From Chloroflexota bacterium (GTDB taxonomy: Bacteria; Chloroflexota; Chloroflexia; Chloroflexales; Roseiflexaceae), in assembly GCA_013388755.1 (NCBI GenBank), contig JACAEQ010000084.1, positions 1-39,751 of the forward strand: DNA of 39,751 nt, read 5' to 3'. The notes beneath the pieces were generated by a model. It did no database searches. It was not told where the DNA came from and worked only from the letters and a program-made list of their open reading frames with translations. Position numbers and translations under genes: made by a program. Shown here piece after piece: positions 23,923 through 32,596 of this stretch (its first letter is position 1; the number at the start of each line of letters is the position of its first letter).

Positions 23923-24576
23923 ATGCGCGACGATATCACCAACATTGCCATTGAAGATTACCTGGCCGACCTGATGCCGCCACGGCCACACACGCTTGCC
24001 GAACTCGAGCGGAGCGCGCGCGAACATGGCTGGCCGCTGATCGGGCCGGTTGAAGGTCAGTTTCTCTATCTGCTGGCCAGAAGCAGCGGCGCACGCGAGG
24101 CACTGGAGATCGGCACCGCCACGGGGTATGCCGCCACCTGGCTCCTGCGAGCCATTGCCCCGGCAGGCGGGCGCCTGGTTGCGATCGAGCGCAATCCAGA
24201 ACGAATTGCCCTCGCGCGTAGCTACGTGACCCACGCCGGTTATGGCGACCATTTCACCATCATCGAAGGCGAGTGGTTCAGCACGCTGGAACAGATGGAA
24301 GGTCCATACGATCTCATCTTTCTCGACATCCTGCGCCACCTGCAGGGTGAGCGCGAGGCGCTTCACGCGCTCGAACTCTGCGTGCCGAAGCTACGACCGG
24401 GCGGCATCCTGATTGCCGACAATGTGCTGTGCAATGCGCTTGTTCTTGAAGACGACGCAGCGCCGACCGTGCGCGGCATCCAGGAGTTCAACCGCGCGAT
24501 CATGACCCATCCGCAACTCGAGTCGGTTATCGTTCCGCTACGCGACGGGATCGGTATTTGCCGCAAACGTGACTGA
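23923..24576 (+). CDS. SAM-dependent O-methyltransferase (class I, COMT-like)
   Basis: This 217-residue methyltransferase of the caffeoyl-CoA/catechol O-methyltransferase family (Methyltransf_3) has the SAM-binding motif I ALEIGTATGYAATWLL, motif II acid in LVAIERNPERIALAR, the metal-binding Asp in YDLIFLDILRH and the second metal site GGILIADNVL with N. It probably methylates a hydroxyl group on a small molecule in the cytoplasm. The start at 23923 has a strong AAGGAGG ribosome site. It is divergent from the esterase-ligase set and shares its promoter region, so it could act on that pathway's product, but many such enzymes stand alone. Confidence 0.9.
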   Translation: MRDDITNIAIEDYLADLMPPRPHTLAELERSAREHGWPLIGPVEGQFLYLLARSSGAREALEIGTATGYAATWLLRAIAPAGGRLVAIERNPERIALARSYVTHAGYGDHFTIIEGEWFSTLEQMEGPYDLIFLDILRHLQGEREALHALELCVPKLRPGGILIADNVLCNALVLEDDAAPTVRGIQEFNRAIMTHPQLESVIVPLRDGIGICRKRD

Positions 24577-24602
24577 CCACGGAGCCACCGGCAAGCTATA
24601 AT
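24573..24602 (+). promoter_or_regulatory. Probable promoter of the PP2C phosphatase gene
   Basis: A consensus TATAAT lies at 24597-24602. The best -35 candidate is CTGACC at 24573-24578 with an 18-bp spacer, overlapping the methyltransferase stop codon. Confidence 0.45.
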
Positions 24603-24740
24603 GCCGGGAAGCGGCGCGCCCACCAGGGGGCGGGTCATGCTGGCCCGCTGCCTGTGGTTTGATGGATCCTGTCTATCGCACTCCTGGCAGCGCCCCGCTC
24701 CACGGCCGAGCGACAGGCCACCAGGAAACGAGAGGTCGCT

Positions 24741-26630
24741 ATGCCAGCGCTGACCGATGCTCAGCGGCGCATCGCCGAACTCACGACACTGAACCAGCTG
24801 GCGCAAACCCTCAATCGCGCGCTGGATCTGCGTGACGCGCTCGACACCGCCCTGCCGCTGATTGTCGAACTGATGGGGTTGCAGACAGGCTGGATCTTCC
24901 TGCGCGACGAAAGCGATAGCTTCCGGCTCGTGGCGCGCCATGATCTGCCACCCGCCATCAGTTACCCGGGTGCGGCATGGTCGGGTGATTGCAGTTGCCA
25001 GGATCTCTGCCTGCGCGGCAGGCTGCAGCAGGCGGTCAATGTCGTGCGTTGCAGTCGTTTGCGCCACGCGGTGGGCGATAAGCGTTCACTGGCGCAGCAT
25101 GCGTCGGTGGCAATCCACAGCGGCGACGACGTGCTCGGCATCCTCAATGTGGCAACGACCAAGTTCGGTCGCTTCACGCCGGCACAACTCCAACTCCTTT
25201 CGGCCATTGGTTTCCAGCTTGGTACGGCCATCGCACGCGCACGCCTCTACGATCAGGTGAAGATCCGGCGTGTCCAGGAGCAGGCCACCCTGCTGAAACT
25301 ATCGCAGGAGCTACTCGGTGCCGAGGGGATTGAGTCGGCGTTGCAACGCCTGGTGCGCGTCGGCGCGCGACTGCTCGAAGCCGACGCCTGCGCCTATATC
25401 GAAGCGGACGAAACCAACGGTTGCGCCGTGCTTGCCGCCGTGCACGGCTGGCAACTGCCGCCAGGTGTGATGCCGCCGATCTGTCTTGACCCGGCGAACC
25501 CGCACCTGTGGTATCTCCCTGATATCAGCGCTGATCTGGTGGGTGATGCGCTTGATGAGTTACCGCCATTGCTACGATCGCAGCGCTTCCGTGGTCACCT
25601 GGGGATCGGCGTGGAGATTGGCGGCGTGCCGGTCGGCCTGCTGGTGGTGAACAGCTACGCGCCGCGCCATTTTCTCCCCGACGAGGCGCAACTCCTGGCG
25701 CTCCTCGGTAGCCAGCTTGCGCAAACCCTTGAGCGTGAACGGCTGCACCAGGAAGCGCTGGCACGCCAGCGCCTCGAGCAGGAGCTCGATATTGCGCGCA
25801 CTATTCAGGGAAGTTTCTTACCCGACCATTGCCTACAGGTCCCGGGCTACCAGCTTGGCGCATTCTACCGCGCGGCGCGCCAGGTCGGCGGCGACTTCTA
25901 CGATTTCATCTCGCTGCCACCGGAAGGTGAAGCGACACCGGTTGTCTCGGGCGTTGGCAGCAGCCGGCGTGATCAGGAACTGGAGTTCTGGCGTACCGGC
26001 CGGCTGGCGGCACGTGGCTCGTCGCGCCGCCCGCAGCCGGCAGCCGAACCCGGCCGCTTCGGCATCGTCATCGCTGACGTAACGGACAAAGGCGTACCGG
26101 CAGCACTCTTCATGGTGCTGTCGCGTACCGTCATTCGTGCCAGCGCCAGCGACGGGCGCGCCCCCGCGGCAGTGCTTGACCAGGCCAATCGCCTGATCCT
26201 GGACGATGCCCGCTCTGGCCTGTTTGTCACAAGTTTCTACGGCGTGCTCGACACCAGGAACCACACGTTCGCCTATGCCAACGGCGGGCACAACTATCCG
26301 CTGCACTATCGCGCCGCCACTGGCCGGGTCGAACAACTTGCGGCTCAGGGCATTGTCCTCGGCATTGTACCGGCGCCACGCTTTGAGCAACTGGTCACCA
26401 CCCTCGAACCTGGCGATGTCATCTGCCTGTATACCGACGGTGTGACCGAAGCCATGAACGCCCGCCGCCAGCTCTTCGATGAGGAACGCCTGATCGAGGT
26501 GTTGCGCCGCACAGGTCACCTCTCTCCTGACGAGATCATTGGTCGCATTCTAGATGCCGTCACCAGCTTTTGCGCCGGCGCGCCGCAAAACGACGATATT
26601 ACGCTGGTCGTCGTCAAGCGCGCAGCGTGA
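24741..26630 (+). CDS. GAF-GAF-PP2C (SpoIIE/RsbU-type) serine phosphatase
   Basis: This 629-residue protein has a first GAF domain (about 15-170) carrying a cysteine set C84-x-C86-x3-C90-x13-C104, a second GAF domain (about 190-325), a helical linker and a PP2C phosphatase domain. The phosphatase motifs are ELDIARTIQGSFLPD near 347, QVGGDFYDF near 379 (metal Asp), VIADVTDKGVPAALFM near 442, YANGGHNYPL, LYTDGVTEAMN and QNDDITLVVV near 616. RsbU-type phosphatases dephosphorylate anti-sigma antagonists in partner-switching cascades; no partner gene is in the window. An insertion of about 50 residues (near 392-440, rich in Arg, Gly and Pro) splits the first two phosphatase motifs. GAGAGG upstream supports the ATG at 24741. 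Confidence 0.9.
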   Translation: MPALTDAQRRIAELTTLNQLAQTLNRALDLRDALDTALPLIVELMGLQTGWIFLRDESDSFRLVARHDLPPAISYPGAAWSGDCSCQDLCLRGRLQQAVNVVRCSRLRHAVGDKRSLAQHASVAIHSGDDVLGILNVATTKFGRFTPAQLQLLSAIGFQLGTAIARARLYDQVKIRRVQEQATLLKLSQELLGAEGIESALQRLVRVGARLLEADACAYIEADETNGCAVLAAVHGWQLPPGVMPPICLDPANPHLWYLPDISADLVGDALDELPPLLRSQRFRGHLGIGVEIGGVPVGLLVVNSYAPRHFLPDEAQLLALLGSQLAQTLERERLHQEALARQRLEQELDIARTIQGSFLPDHCLQVPGYQLGAFYRAARQVGGDFYDFISLPPEGEATPVVSGVGSSRRDQELEFWRTGRLAARGSSRRPQPAAEPGRFGIVIADVTDKGVPAALFMVLSRTVIRASASDGRAPAAVLDQANRLILDDARSGLFVTSFYGVLDTRNHTFAYANGGHNYPLHYRAATGRVEQLAAQGIVLGIVPAPRFEQLVTTLEPGDVICLYTDGVTEAMNARRQLFDEERLIEVLRRTGHLSPDEIIGRILDAVTSFCAGAPQNDDITLVVVKRAA

Positions 26631-26661
26631 ACCACACCGCCACGCGTCGCTCGCTGCATGC

Positions 26662-26685
26662 GTCGCTCACGTTCCGTGCAATGAC
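26662..26685. repeat. Solo arm of the dispersed palindromic element
   Basis: GTCGCTCACGTTCCGTGCAA plus TGAC matches the right arms in 263-352 (for example GTCGCTAACGCTCCGCGCAA). It lies between the PP2C gene and the opposing membrane protein gene. Confidence 0.6.
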
Positions 26686-26714
26686 ACGAGGCGCATCGTT
26701 CTTCGGATAGACAC

Positions 26715-27437
26715 TCAGGCCGGGGCCCGGCCGGCGTAGGCCTGGCGCGCCAGTTCGCTGGCAATGATGTGCGCCCCCCAGAGAAGCAACCCCAGTGTGC
26801 CAAGCATCCCAAGCCCACCCGCCCACGACTGCGCACGTAGCAGTAGCACGGTATAGAGTGGCGCGCCAAGCAATCCATGAACCAGGATGCTCATCAGGAG
26901 AGGCGCTGGAAGCAATACTGCGGTGAGCATAGGCAAGGCATAGTGGCGCGTGATCAGCAACGCTGCCAGGCCGCCGAGCGATACCAGGCCATTCATCAAA
27001 CCGGCGAGCAGCGTCGCACTCACGTCAAACGGCAACGACCCGCCACCTGCATACTGCCACCAGCCGGCGCGGACGCCAACGGTCTCGACCAGAACATGGT
27101 ACAGCGTGAAGAGCACAAATGTCAGTACCGCCGTCAGATAGCCGGAGAACCACCAGCGGTGCTGGTAGAGATAGAAAATCGCCAGCGGCGGCAGCATGAG
27201 CGTCCACCCGGACAGGAAGACCGGCACCGGCAATGGGCGATCCAGCATGACCACGAGATCTCCGAAGGACGGATCGTAGCCAAAGCCATACAACCGCTGC
27301 CACGCCGGTGAGAGTGTGGTCGCCGCCTGACCGGCGGCAAGCGCAATCAGATACTGTGGCTGGCGATCGCGCCAGACAAGAAAACCAGCCAGACCGTACG
27401 CGCCAAGCGTGAACAGCACAATGCCCGCTTCCATCAT
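26715..27437 (-). CDS. Multi-pass membrane protein of unknown function
   Basis: This encodes 240 residues and is almost entirely hydrophobic, with about seven predicted membrane segments. Conserved-looking polar positions include WRDRQPQ after the first helix, HVLVETVGVRAGWWQYAGGG in the middle and HGLLGAPLY near the end. The family is not recognised; the GWWQY motif is reminiscent of carotenoid-biosynthesis or DUF-type membrane proteins, which is a weak guess. The start codon overlaps the stop of the upstream DUF1444-type gene (ATGA), so the two are translationally coupled. Confidence 0.7.
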   Translation of the reverse strand: MMEAGIVLFTLGAYGLAGFLVWRDRQPQYLIALAAGQAATTLSPAWQRLYGFGYDPSFGDLVVMLDRPLPVPVFLSGWTLMLPPLAIFYLYQHRWWFSGYLTAVLTFVLFTLYHVLVETVGVRAGWWQYAGGGSLPFDVSATLLAGLMNGLVSLGGLAALLITRHYALPMLTAVLLPAPLLMSILVHGLLGAPLYTVLLLRAQSWAGGLGMLGTLGLLLWGAHIIASELARQAYAGRAPA

Positions 27438-28237
27438 TCCATCTCGTACTCGCGAATCTGGCCGCCAACCAGCGTAAACAACCGGTCGGTCAACGCGTGT
27501 TCGCGTTGTGTGGCGTCTGCCTGGATTTGCGCCGCAACGCTGCGGAGAATATCGGGATTAGCGTCACCCAGGGCAATCAGGAAATCACGATTGGGGATGC
27601 CGATGACCAGCCGGCCACGAACCATGCGCGCCCAATCCACAAGGATGTCGGTGAGCAACAGGCGTGTTGCGTCATAGCCGTCACCACTGTTGAAGATGAG
27701 CAGCCGCTGCTCACCACTGCCGACACTGGTATACCGGACCCGTTCGTCAGTGCGATGGCGCAGGTTGCGTATGGCCAGGTCGTGAACGTCCTGTTCAGTA
27801 ATGCCCCAGTGCTCGACATGATCCTCGTTGAGATAGGCAACGCTACGCTCCTCATCAATCACATAGGTAACGATCAGTCCGGCGAGAAACTCGCGATAGA
27901 CCAGCATCGGCAGGTGGCGGTCCCGCACATTCATCAGCAACTCGATCGGCTTGAGCATGGGAAAGATGCGCCGGCTCAATGCTGCGAAATCGTGCTCATC
28001 GCGTTGCGGCAATTCGTGAAGCACGAGACTGACCAGCGTCTGCGCCACAGCATCGAGCCGGTCAGGGTTAGCCACATACGCGGTATAGAATCGCCCCAGG
28101 CTCACCACTACATCACGGTCGCGCACACGGAGGGTGAGGGTGTCACCGTGGCGTTCTCGCACCTCGATCACGTCGTCATTGATGCTCAACCGCCGCTCCA
28201 TATACGCAGCAAACTGCTCGGCATTCATCGTGGCCAT
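27434..28237 (-). CDS. DUF1444 (YtpQ-like) family protein
   Basis: This 267-residue soluble protein has features of the DUF1444/YtpQ family: an N-terminal segment with charged heptads, RRIFPMLKPIELL, a central domain (LVYREFLAGLIVTYVIDEERSVAYLNEDHVEHWGITEQDVHDLAIRNL) and a C-terminal part with IPNRDFLIALGD. The function of this family is not established. The ATG at 28237 is preceded by GAGAAG at short spacing; a start three codons later (28228) is possible. It is coupled by overlap to the downstream membrane protein and lies 105 bp after purL. Confidence 0.8.
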   Translation of the reverse strand: MATMNAEQFAAYMERRLSINDDVIEVRERHGDTLTLRVRDRDVVVSLGRFYTAYVANPDRLDAVAQTLVSLVLHELPQRDEHDFAALSRRIFPMLKPIELLMNVRDRHLPMLVYREFLAGLIVTYVIDEERSVAYLNEDHVEHWGITEQDVHDLAIRNLRHRTDERVRYTSVGSGEQRLLIFNSGDGYDATRLLLTDILVDWARMVRGRLVIGIPNRDFLIALGDANPDILRSVAAQIQADATQREHALTDRLFTLVGGQIREYEME

Positions 28238-28342
28238 ATGCTTCTCATCAGCGCGAAACCGGATGCCAGGCAAGGGAGGCGCAACGGGCAGGATACGGCT
28301 CACCCGTATACACAGCGCGGATGCACAATACGCTGTCACGCA

Positions 28343-31312
28343 TCAGACAACCGTGGTACTCTGCCATGCGGTCTTCAATTCAGCCACCGGCAAGCGAATA
28401 ATCACATCGCCCGCCAGACCCGTCACCACAACATCAGTGCCGATCACCAGGCCCAACCGCGCATACGCAAACGATCGCAGCGCCGCCTCAAACGCCGCCA
28501 CATCGGCCGGGCGCACCTCTGCCAGGAAGCGCGTGGGCGATTCACTGAACAGCAGGAGCACATCGTCGTGTGCTCGTGGCTCGTGGGGAACCGCCTGCAG
28601 ATCGAGCGCCAGACCCAGGCCACCGGCAATCGCCATTTCAGCCGCCGCCACCGCCAGGCCACCCTCGCTGAGATCGTGGCATGCGCGCACCAGGCCGGCG
28701 GCGATAGCCTCATGCAACGCCAGCAGCAGCCGTGGTGCAATAGCAAGATCCACCTGCGGCAGATTCATCGCGGCAGCAGCGATGACCGGCTGAACCTCCA
28801 GCGGCACGGCAACATCCAGCAGGTGACTTCCACCAAGCTCATCTTTCGTCAGGCCAACCAGGTAGAGATAATTACCGGGCTCTTTGAGATCCGAAGTGAT
28901 GCTACGACGCACATCGGGAACCATCGCCAATGCAGAAATCAGCAAGGTCGGCGGAATAGGCGTGCGCCGGCCATCAGCATCGCGATACTCATTATTCAGC
29001 GAGTCCTTCCCGGAAATAAACGGCGCGCCGAAGGCAAGCGCCGCATCATAACAGCCGGCGGCGGCGCGCACCAGGCCCGCCATCCGATCCGGGCGGCGCG
29101 GATCGCCCCAGCAGAAATTGTCGAGAATGGCAACCTGCGCCGGGTCGGCACCTACTGCCACCACATTGCGTAACGCCTCATCAATACACGCCAGCGCCAT
29201 CCAGTAGGGATCGATCACCCCATAGCGCGGATTGAGACCACAGCCAATCGCAATCCCGCGCGACACGCCCGGCAGGGGTTGCAGAACGGCAGCATCGCCA
29301 GGACCGTCGCAGGCCACGCCGACCAGTGGTTTCACCACGGTTCGCCCACCCACTTCGTGGTCATAGGTGCGGATAATCGGCGCTTTCGAGGCGATATTCG
29401 GGTGCGCCAGCAACGCCAGCAACAGATCCCCGACATTCGCGCCGGGCGCTCCCGACCCGCCGCCATCACGCGCCTCCCGGACCCCGGCGCCCGTCCAGTG
29501 CGCCTCAAGCACACGTTGCGGTCGATCATCGTGGAGAAAGCCCATCGCCAGATCGACGAGCAGCACACCGTTATAGCGTACAACGAGGCGTCCCGTATCA
29601 GTAAAGCGGCCAATGACGGTCGCCTCGACATCCTCATCACGGCAGAGCGCGAGCAGCGCATCGAGACAGTGCGGCGGCACGGCGAGCACCATACGCTCCT
29701 GGGCCTCTGAAAGCCAGATCTCCCAGGGTTGCAGCCCGGCATATTTCAGCGGCGCCTGCGCCAGTTCCACCTCGGCGCCGCACGCTGCCCCCATCTCGCC
29801 CACCGCCGACGAGAACCCTCCCGCACCGCAGTCGGTAATCGCACTGTACAGGGCGCGATCCCGCGCCTGCAGGATGACGTCGATCAGTTTCTTTTCAGTA
29901 ACCGGATCACCAATCTGGACGGCACTCCCGACATCCTCGGCCGTGGTATGGGTCAACTCCACCGACGAGAACGTCGCCCCGTGGATGCCGTCACGGCCGG
30001 TGCGCCCGCCAAGCGCCACAATCGCATCGCCGGGATGCACCATCCGCGGATGCCTGCTGCGTGGCGCAAGCCCGACCGTGCCGCAATAGACGAGGGGATT
30101 CGCAATATAGCCGTGGTCATAGAAGACAGCGCCATTGACGGTTGGAATGCCCAGTTTGTTGCCGTAATCACGCACGCCGGCGACGACGCCGGCCGCCACC
30201 CGGTGCGGATGCAGGACTCCGGGGCTGAGCGCAGCACCGGGAAGGTCAAGCGGACCAAAGCAGAACACGTCCGTATTCGCGATCGGCCGGGCCGACACAC
30301 CGAGCACATCGCGCACCACGCCGCCGACACCGGTGTTGGCGCCGCCGAAGGGTTCGAGCGCCGAAGGATGATTGTGGGTCTCAACCTTGAACGAGATCTC
30401 GTAGTTGTCATCGAACGCAACGATCCCGGCATTATCAACGAACGCCGAAATCACATCGAACTGCGTATGGCGCGTGCGCGATCGCCGCCGCTCAAGAATA
30501 GCAGCCGTCGCCGCCATCAGAAACGTCTTGATCAGGCTGTCAACCTGATGATCCGTATCGAGGGTATGAAGCGCCGGGTAGAGATCGTGAGGCAACGAGG
30601 CAGCATTCCCGCGTTCCGCTGACCGATTACGGTAACTGACGCGCCCCTTGAACGTTTTGTGGCTGCAATGCTCGCTCCAGGTCTGTGCAATTGTCTCCAG
30701 TTCACCATCGGTCGGCTCGCGCCCCTCGGCACGATAGTAGGCCTGAATCGCGCGCATTTCCTCAAGATCGAGTGCCAGCACGCCAGCCTGGCTGATACGC
30801 AGCAACTCATCATCGGAAGCGTGGCGCAGCGCAACATGCGCGACAACCGGTTCATGCGCAGATGGCGGGCGCAGCAGATGATGGTACCAGGCGCGCCGCT
30901 CGCCGGCGCCGGTTCCGGCAGGATACGACAGTGCCGTCTGGATCAGATCATTGTAGCGCTCGGTCGCTTCGGCGGCGTGCGCGAGGCGATGGCGACGCAG
31001 CGTCTTGACGGCGCGCAGGCCGCTGATGCCAAGGCGCCAGGCACCGAGACGCACACTCTCAGCCTCATTATCGGTCACACCGGGGCGATAGGCTATCTCG
31101 ACCAGCAACGGCCGGTCATCATCCGCAGAAGGCGGCTCATTGGCGAGTTCATCAACCGAAGCCCAGACTGCCACCTGGACGACCGGGTCGTGCAACAATT
31201 CGGTGACGAGACGAGCGACGTCAGAAGCCGCAAGATCACCATCGAGCAAAAAGAGGTGGTCAGGCGCAGACCGGTCGTGGAGCGAGCATACAGTAACGAG
31301 GTACTCTGGCAT
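28343..31312 (-). CDS. purL: Phosphoribosylformylglycinamidine synthase, PurS-PurL fusion without glutaminase domain
   Basis: This 989-residue enzyme of de novo purine synthesis converts FGAR to FGAM using ATP and ammonia supplied by glutamine. Residues 1-100 form an N-terminal region with a PurS-like motif (PGVTDNEAESVRLGAWRLGISGLRAVKTLRRHRL). The linker domain contains ETIAQTWSEHCSHKTFKG. The synthetase core has SFKVETHNHPSALEPFGGANTGVGGVVRD, DCGAGGFSSAVGEMG, ISGKDSLNNEY and DLSEGGLAVAAAEMA. The protein ends without the C-terminal glutaminase seen in the 1300-residue enterobacterial PurL, so a separate PurQ must exist elsewhere. It is longer than the small PurL of Bacillus (about 740). The start lies 4 bp after the SDR stop, which suggests coupled translation, and no separate ribosome site is seen. 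Confidence 0.93.
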   Translation of the reverse strand: MPEYLVTVCSLHDRSAPDHLFLLDGDLAASDVARLVTELLHDPVVQVAVWASVDELANEPPSADDDRPLLVEIAYRPGVTDNEAESVRLGAWRLGISGLRAVKTLRRHRLAHAAEATERYNDLIQTALSYPAGTGAGERRAWYHHLLRPPSAHEPVVAHVALRHASDDELLRISQAGVLALDLEEMRAIQAYYRAEGREPTDGELETIAQTWSEHCSHKTFKGRVSYRNRSAERGNAASLPHDLYPALHTLDTDHQVDSLIKTFLMAATAAILERRRSRTRHTQFDVISAFVDNAGIVAFDDNYEISFKVETHNHPSALEPFGGANTGVGGVVRDVLGVSARPIANTDVFCFGPLDLPGAALSPGVLHPHRVAAGVVAGVRDYGNKLGIPTVNGAVFYDHGYIANPLVYCGTVGLAPRSRHPRMVHPGDAIVALGGRTGRDGIHGATFSSVELTHTTAEDVGSAVQIGDPVTEKKLIDVILQARDRALYSAITDCGAGGFSSAVGEMGAACGAEVELAQAPLKYAGLQPWEIWLSEAQERMVLAVPPHCLDALLALCRDEDVEATVIGRFTDTGRLVVRYNGVLLVDLAMGFLHDDRPQRVLEAHWTGAGVREARDGGGSGAPGANVGDLLLALLAHPNIASKAPIIRTYDHEVGGRTVVKPLVGVACDGPGDAAVLQPLPGVSRGIAIGCGLNPRYGVIDPYWMALACIDEALRNVVAVGADPAQVAILDNFCWGDPRRPDRMAGLVRAAAGCYDAALAFGAPFISGKDSLNNEYRDADGRRTPIPPTLLISALAMVPDVRRSITSDLKEPGNYLYLVGLTKDELGGSHLLDVAVPLEVQPVIAAAAMNLPQVDLAIAPRLLLALHEAIAAGLVRACHDLSEGGLAVAAAEMAIAGGLGLALDLQAVPHEPRAHDDVLLLFSESPTRFLAEVRPADVAAFEAALRSFAYARLGLVIGTDVVVTGLAGDVIIRLPVAELKTAWQSTTVV

Positions 31313-31316
31313 AGCA

Positions 31317-32078
31317 TTATTGAAGCATAATCGCTTCACCACTGATTGTTGCGCCATCCGGACCGGCGAGGCGCAGCGCTGCCACCGCAACTTCCTCAGG
31401 AGAAATGGACCGCTGCTGGCCACCACGCGCGAGCAATGCCGCGCGGGCCTCATCACGCGAGCGGCCCGTTTTCTCGACCAGGGCATCAATCGCGCCGGCC
31501 ATCATATCCGTCTCGACCCAGGCAGGACAGATCGCATTAGCGGTGATATGGTAGCGCTGCAATTCAAGCGCCAGCGAGCGCGTCAAGCCGAGCAAGCCAT
31601 GCTTGGCGGCGCTGTAAGCGACAGAGAACGGCATCCCGACGACCGCAGCCATCGAGGCAATATTGATGATCCGGCCACCACCATGATCGATCATGGTCGG
31701 AACCACCGCCTTGCAGCAATAGTATGCGCCATGCAGGTTCACACGCACGACCTGATCCCAGAGCGCATCGTCAGTATCAGCGAACCTGGCACTATACGTG
31801 ACGCCGGCATTGTTCACCAGGATGTCACACGGCCCGAGCGCCGCACGTGCAGTGTCGAAGGCCGCATAGACCTGCGCCGCATCGGCAACATCACAGACAA
31901 CGGCCACGGCACGCCCGCCACGCGCGGCGATTGTTGCACACACAGCATCAAGTGCCGCCCGATTGCGCCCGGCAACAGCAACTGCCGCGCCAGCGCCGGC
32001 AAAGGTCAGCGCGATTGCCTTACCGATACCGCGCCCACCACCGGTGACAACTGCCATTTTCCCGTTGAGTGTGCTCAT
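31317..32078 (-). CDS. Short-chain dehydrogenase/reductase (FabG-like)
   Basis: This 253-residue classical SDR has the nucleotide-binding TGGGRGIG at 12-19, NNAG at 89-92 and the catalytic Ser142, Tyr155 and Lys159 (YSAAK). It closes with the C-terminal pattern ISGEAIMLQ, similar to FabG or 3-hydroxybutyrate/gluconate dehydrogenases. The substrate is unclear. The start is placed at 32078, where AAAGGA lies 7 nt upstream; ATG at 32081 and GTG at 32084 are close alternatives. It is the first gene of a minus-strand pair with purL, from a clear promoter at 32104-32132. The pairing with a purine gene has no obvious metabolic reason. Confidence 0.9.
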   Translation of the reverse strand: MSTLNGKMAVVTGGGRGIGKAIALTFAGAGAAVAVAGRNRAALDAVCATIAARGGRAVAVVCDVADAAQVYAAFDTARAALGPCDILVNNAGVTYSARFADTDDALWDQVVRVNLHGAYYCCKAVVPTMIDHGGGRIINIASMAAVVGMPFSVAYSAAKHGLLGLTRSLALELQRYHITANAICPAWVETDMMAGAIDALVEKTGRSRDEARAALLARGGQQRSISPEEVAVAALRLAGPDGATISGEAIMLQ

Positions 32079-32103
32079 CATCACATCCTTTCATCGCGCC
32101 CGT

Positions 32104-32132
32104 AGTCTACCGCAGCGGCACGGCGCGGTCAA
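32104..32132 (-). promoter_or_regulatory. Promoter of the SDR-purL unit, inside a 36-bp dyad
   Basis: On the minus strand TTGACC (32132-32127) and TAGACT (32109-32104) have a 17-bp spacer; the start is near 32097. A dyad at 32114-32149 (AGCGGCA-c-GGCGCG ... CGCGCC-a-TGCCGCT) covers the spacer and -35 box. Confidence 0.7.
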
Positions 32133-32191
32133 GCGCGCGCCATGCCGCTAAATGCACAGCAAACTGGAAGGAAACGCACCAGATTAAGGGC

Positions 32192-32220
32192 TTGTAAAGA
32201 AGCAGCAGGAGGAGTATACT
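32192..32220 (+). promoter_or_regulatory. Promoter of the structured RNA candidate
   Basis: TTGTAA (32192-32197) and TATACT (32215-32220) are separated by 17 bp. Transcription would begin near 32227, more than 550 bp before the next coding sequence. Confidence 0.65.
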
Positions 32221-32226
32221 ATTCCT

Positions 32227-32590
32227 ACCGCCCTGGAAGAGTAACTCAGCAAAGGGCACGTACCTGAATAGCATGACACACCCGCACCAGGCAAGCGATA
32301 GTTTACCCAAAGCTATCGTAAGCTGAGGGAAACGAGAGGTTTTGGATCTGCTCGGGGAGACCAGCAAGTACGCGCGGTTGAGAGGTCAGGAGACCACCGT
32401 TGCGGTAGGAGCAAGGTGCGGCGCTTCGAGATAATCACAGTATACGCAAGTATACTCCGTTATCTCAGAGGCCAGTGATGCCGGAACACTCAATGGCAAC
32501 ATTGAAAGTAACGGAGCAACTGGCTGAAGCAGTCAAGCTGAACAGATGCGCAGCAGGCTGAGTGAAAGAAAACCAGGGCGTCCCCTTTTT
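32227..32590 (+). ncRNA. Candidate structured non-coding RNA, class unknown
   Basis: No protein is plausible in 32098-32785. The predicted transcript contains many nested helices. These include CGATAG/CTATCG (32296-32318); CGGT plus GGTC paired with GACC plus ACCG (32375-32399, AGGA loop); GAGATAA-x4-AGTATAC closed by a GCAA tetraloop (32428-32466); and GCCAGT...TGCCG...CAATG closed by another GCAA tetraloop and paired back to ACTGGC (32471-32524). An outer helix pairs GCCCTGG near 32231 with CCAGGC near 32287. A short GGG/CCC hairpin followed by TTTTT at 32586-32590 may end it. It is not recognisable as tmRNA, RNase P RNA, SRP RNA or 6S RNA. An IscB-type omega (HEARO-like) RNA, an intron remnant or a new class are all open. 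Confidence 0.5.
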
Positions 32591-32596
32591 CTGTCA

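Noticed and set aside
27497-29173. A long plus-strand open frame opposite the DUF1444 and purL genes
   Set aside because: It is a by-product of high GC third-position bias; it spans two real minus-strand genes and their gap and its translation has no recognisable domain.
32373-32399. GGTCAGGAGACC resembles the cobalamin riboswitch B12 box
   Set aside because: The other conserved cobalamin-riboswitch segments are not in order around it, and the sequence forms a simple GGTC/GACC hairpin. No B12 gene follows.
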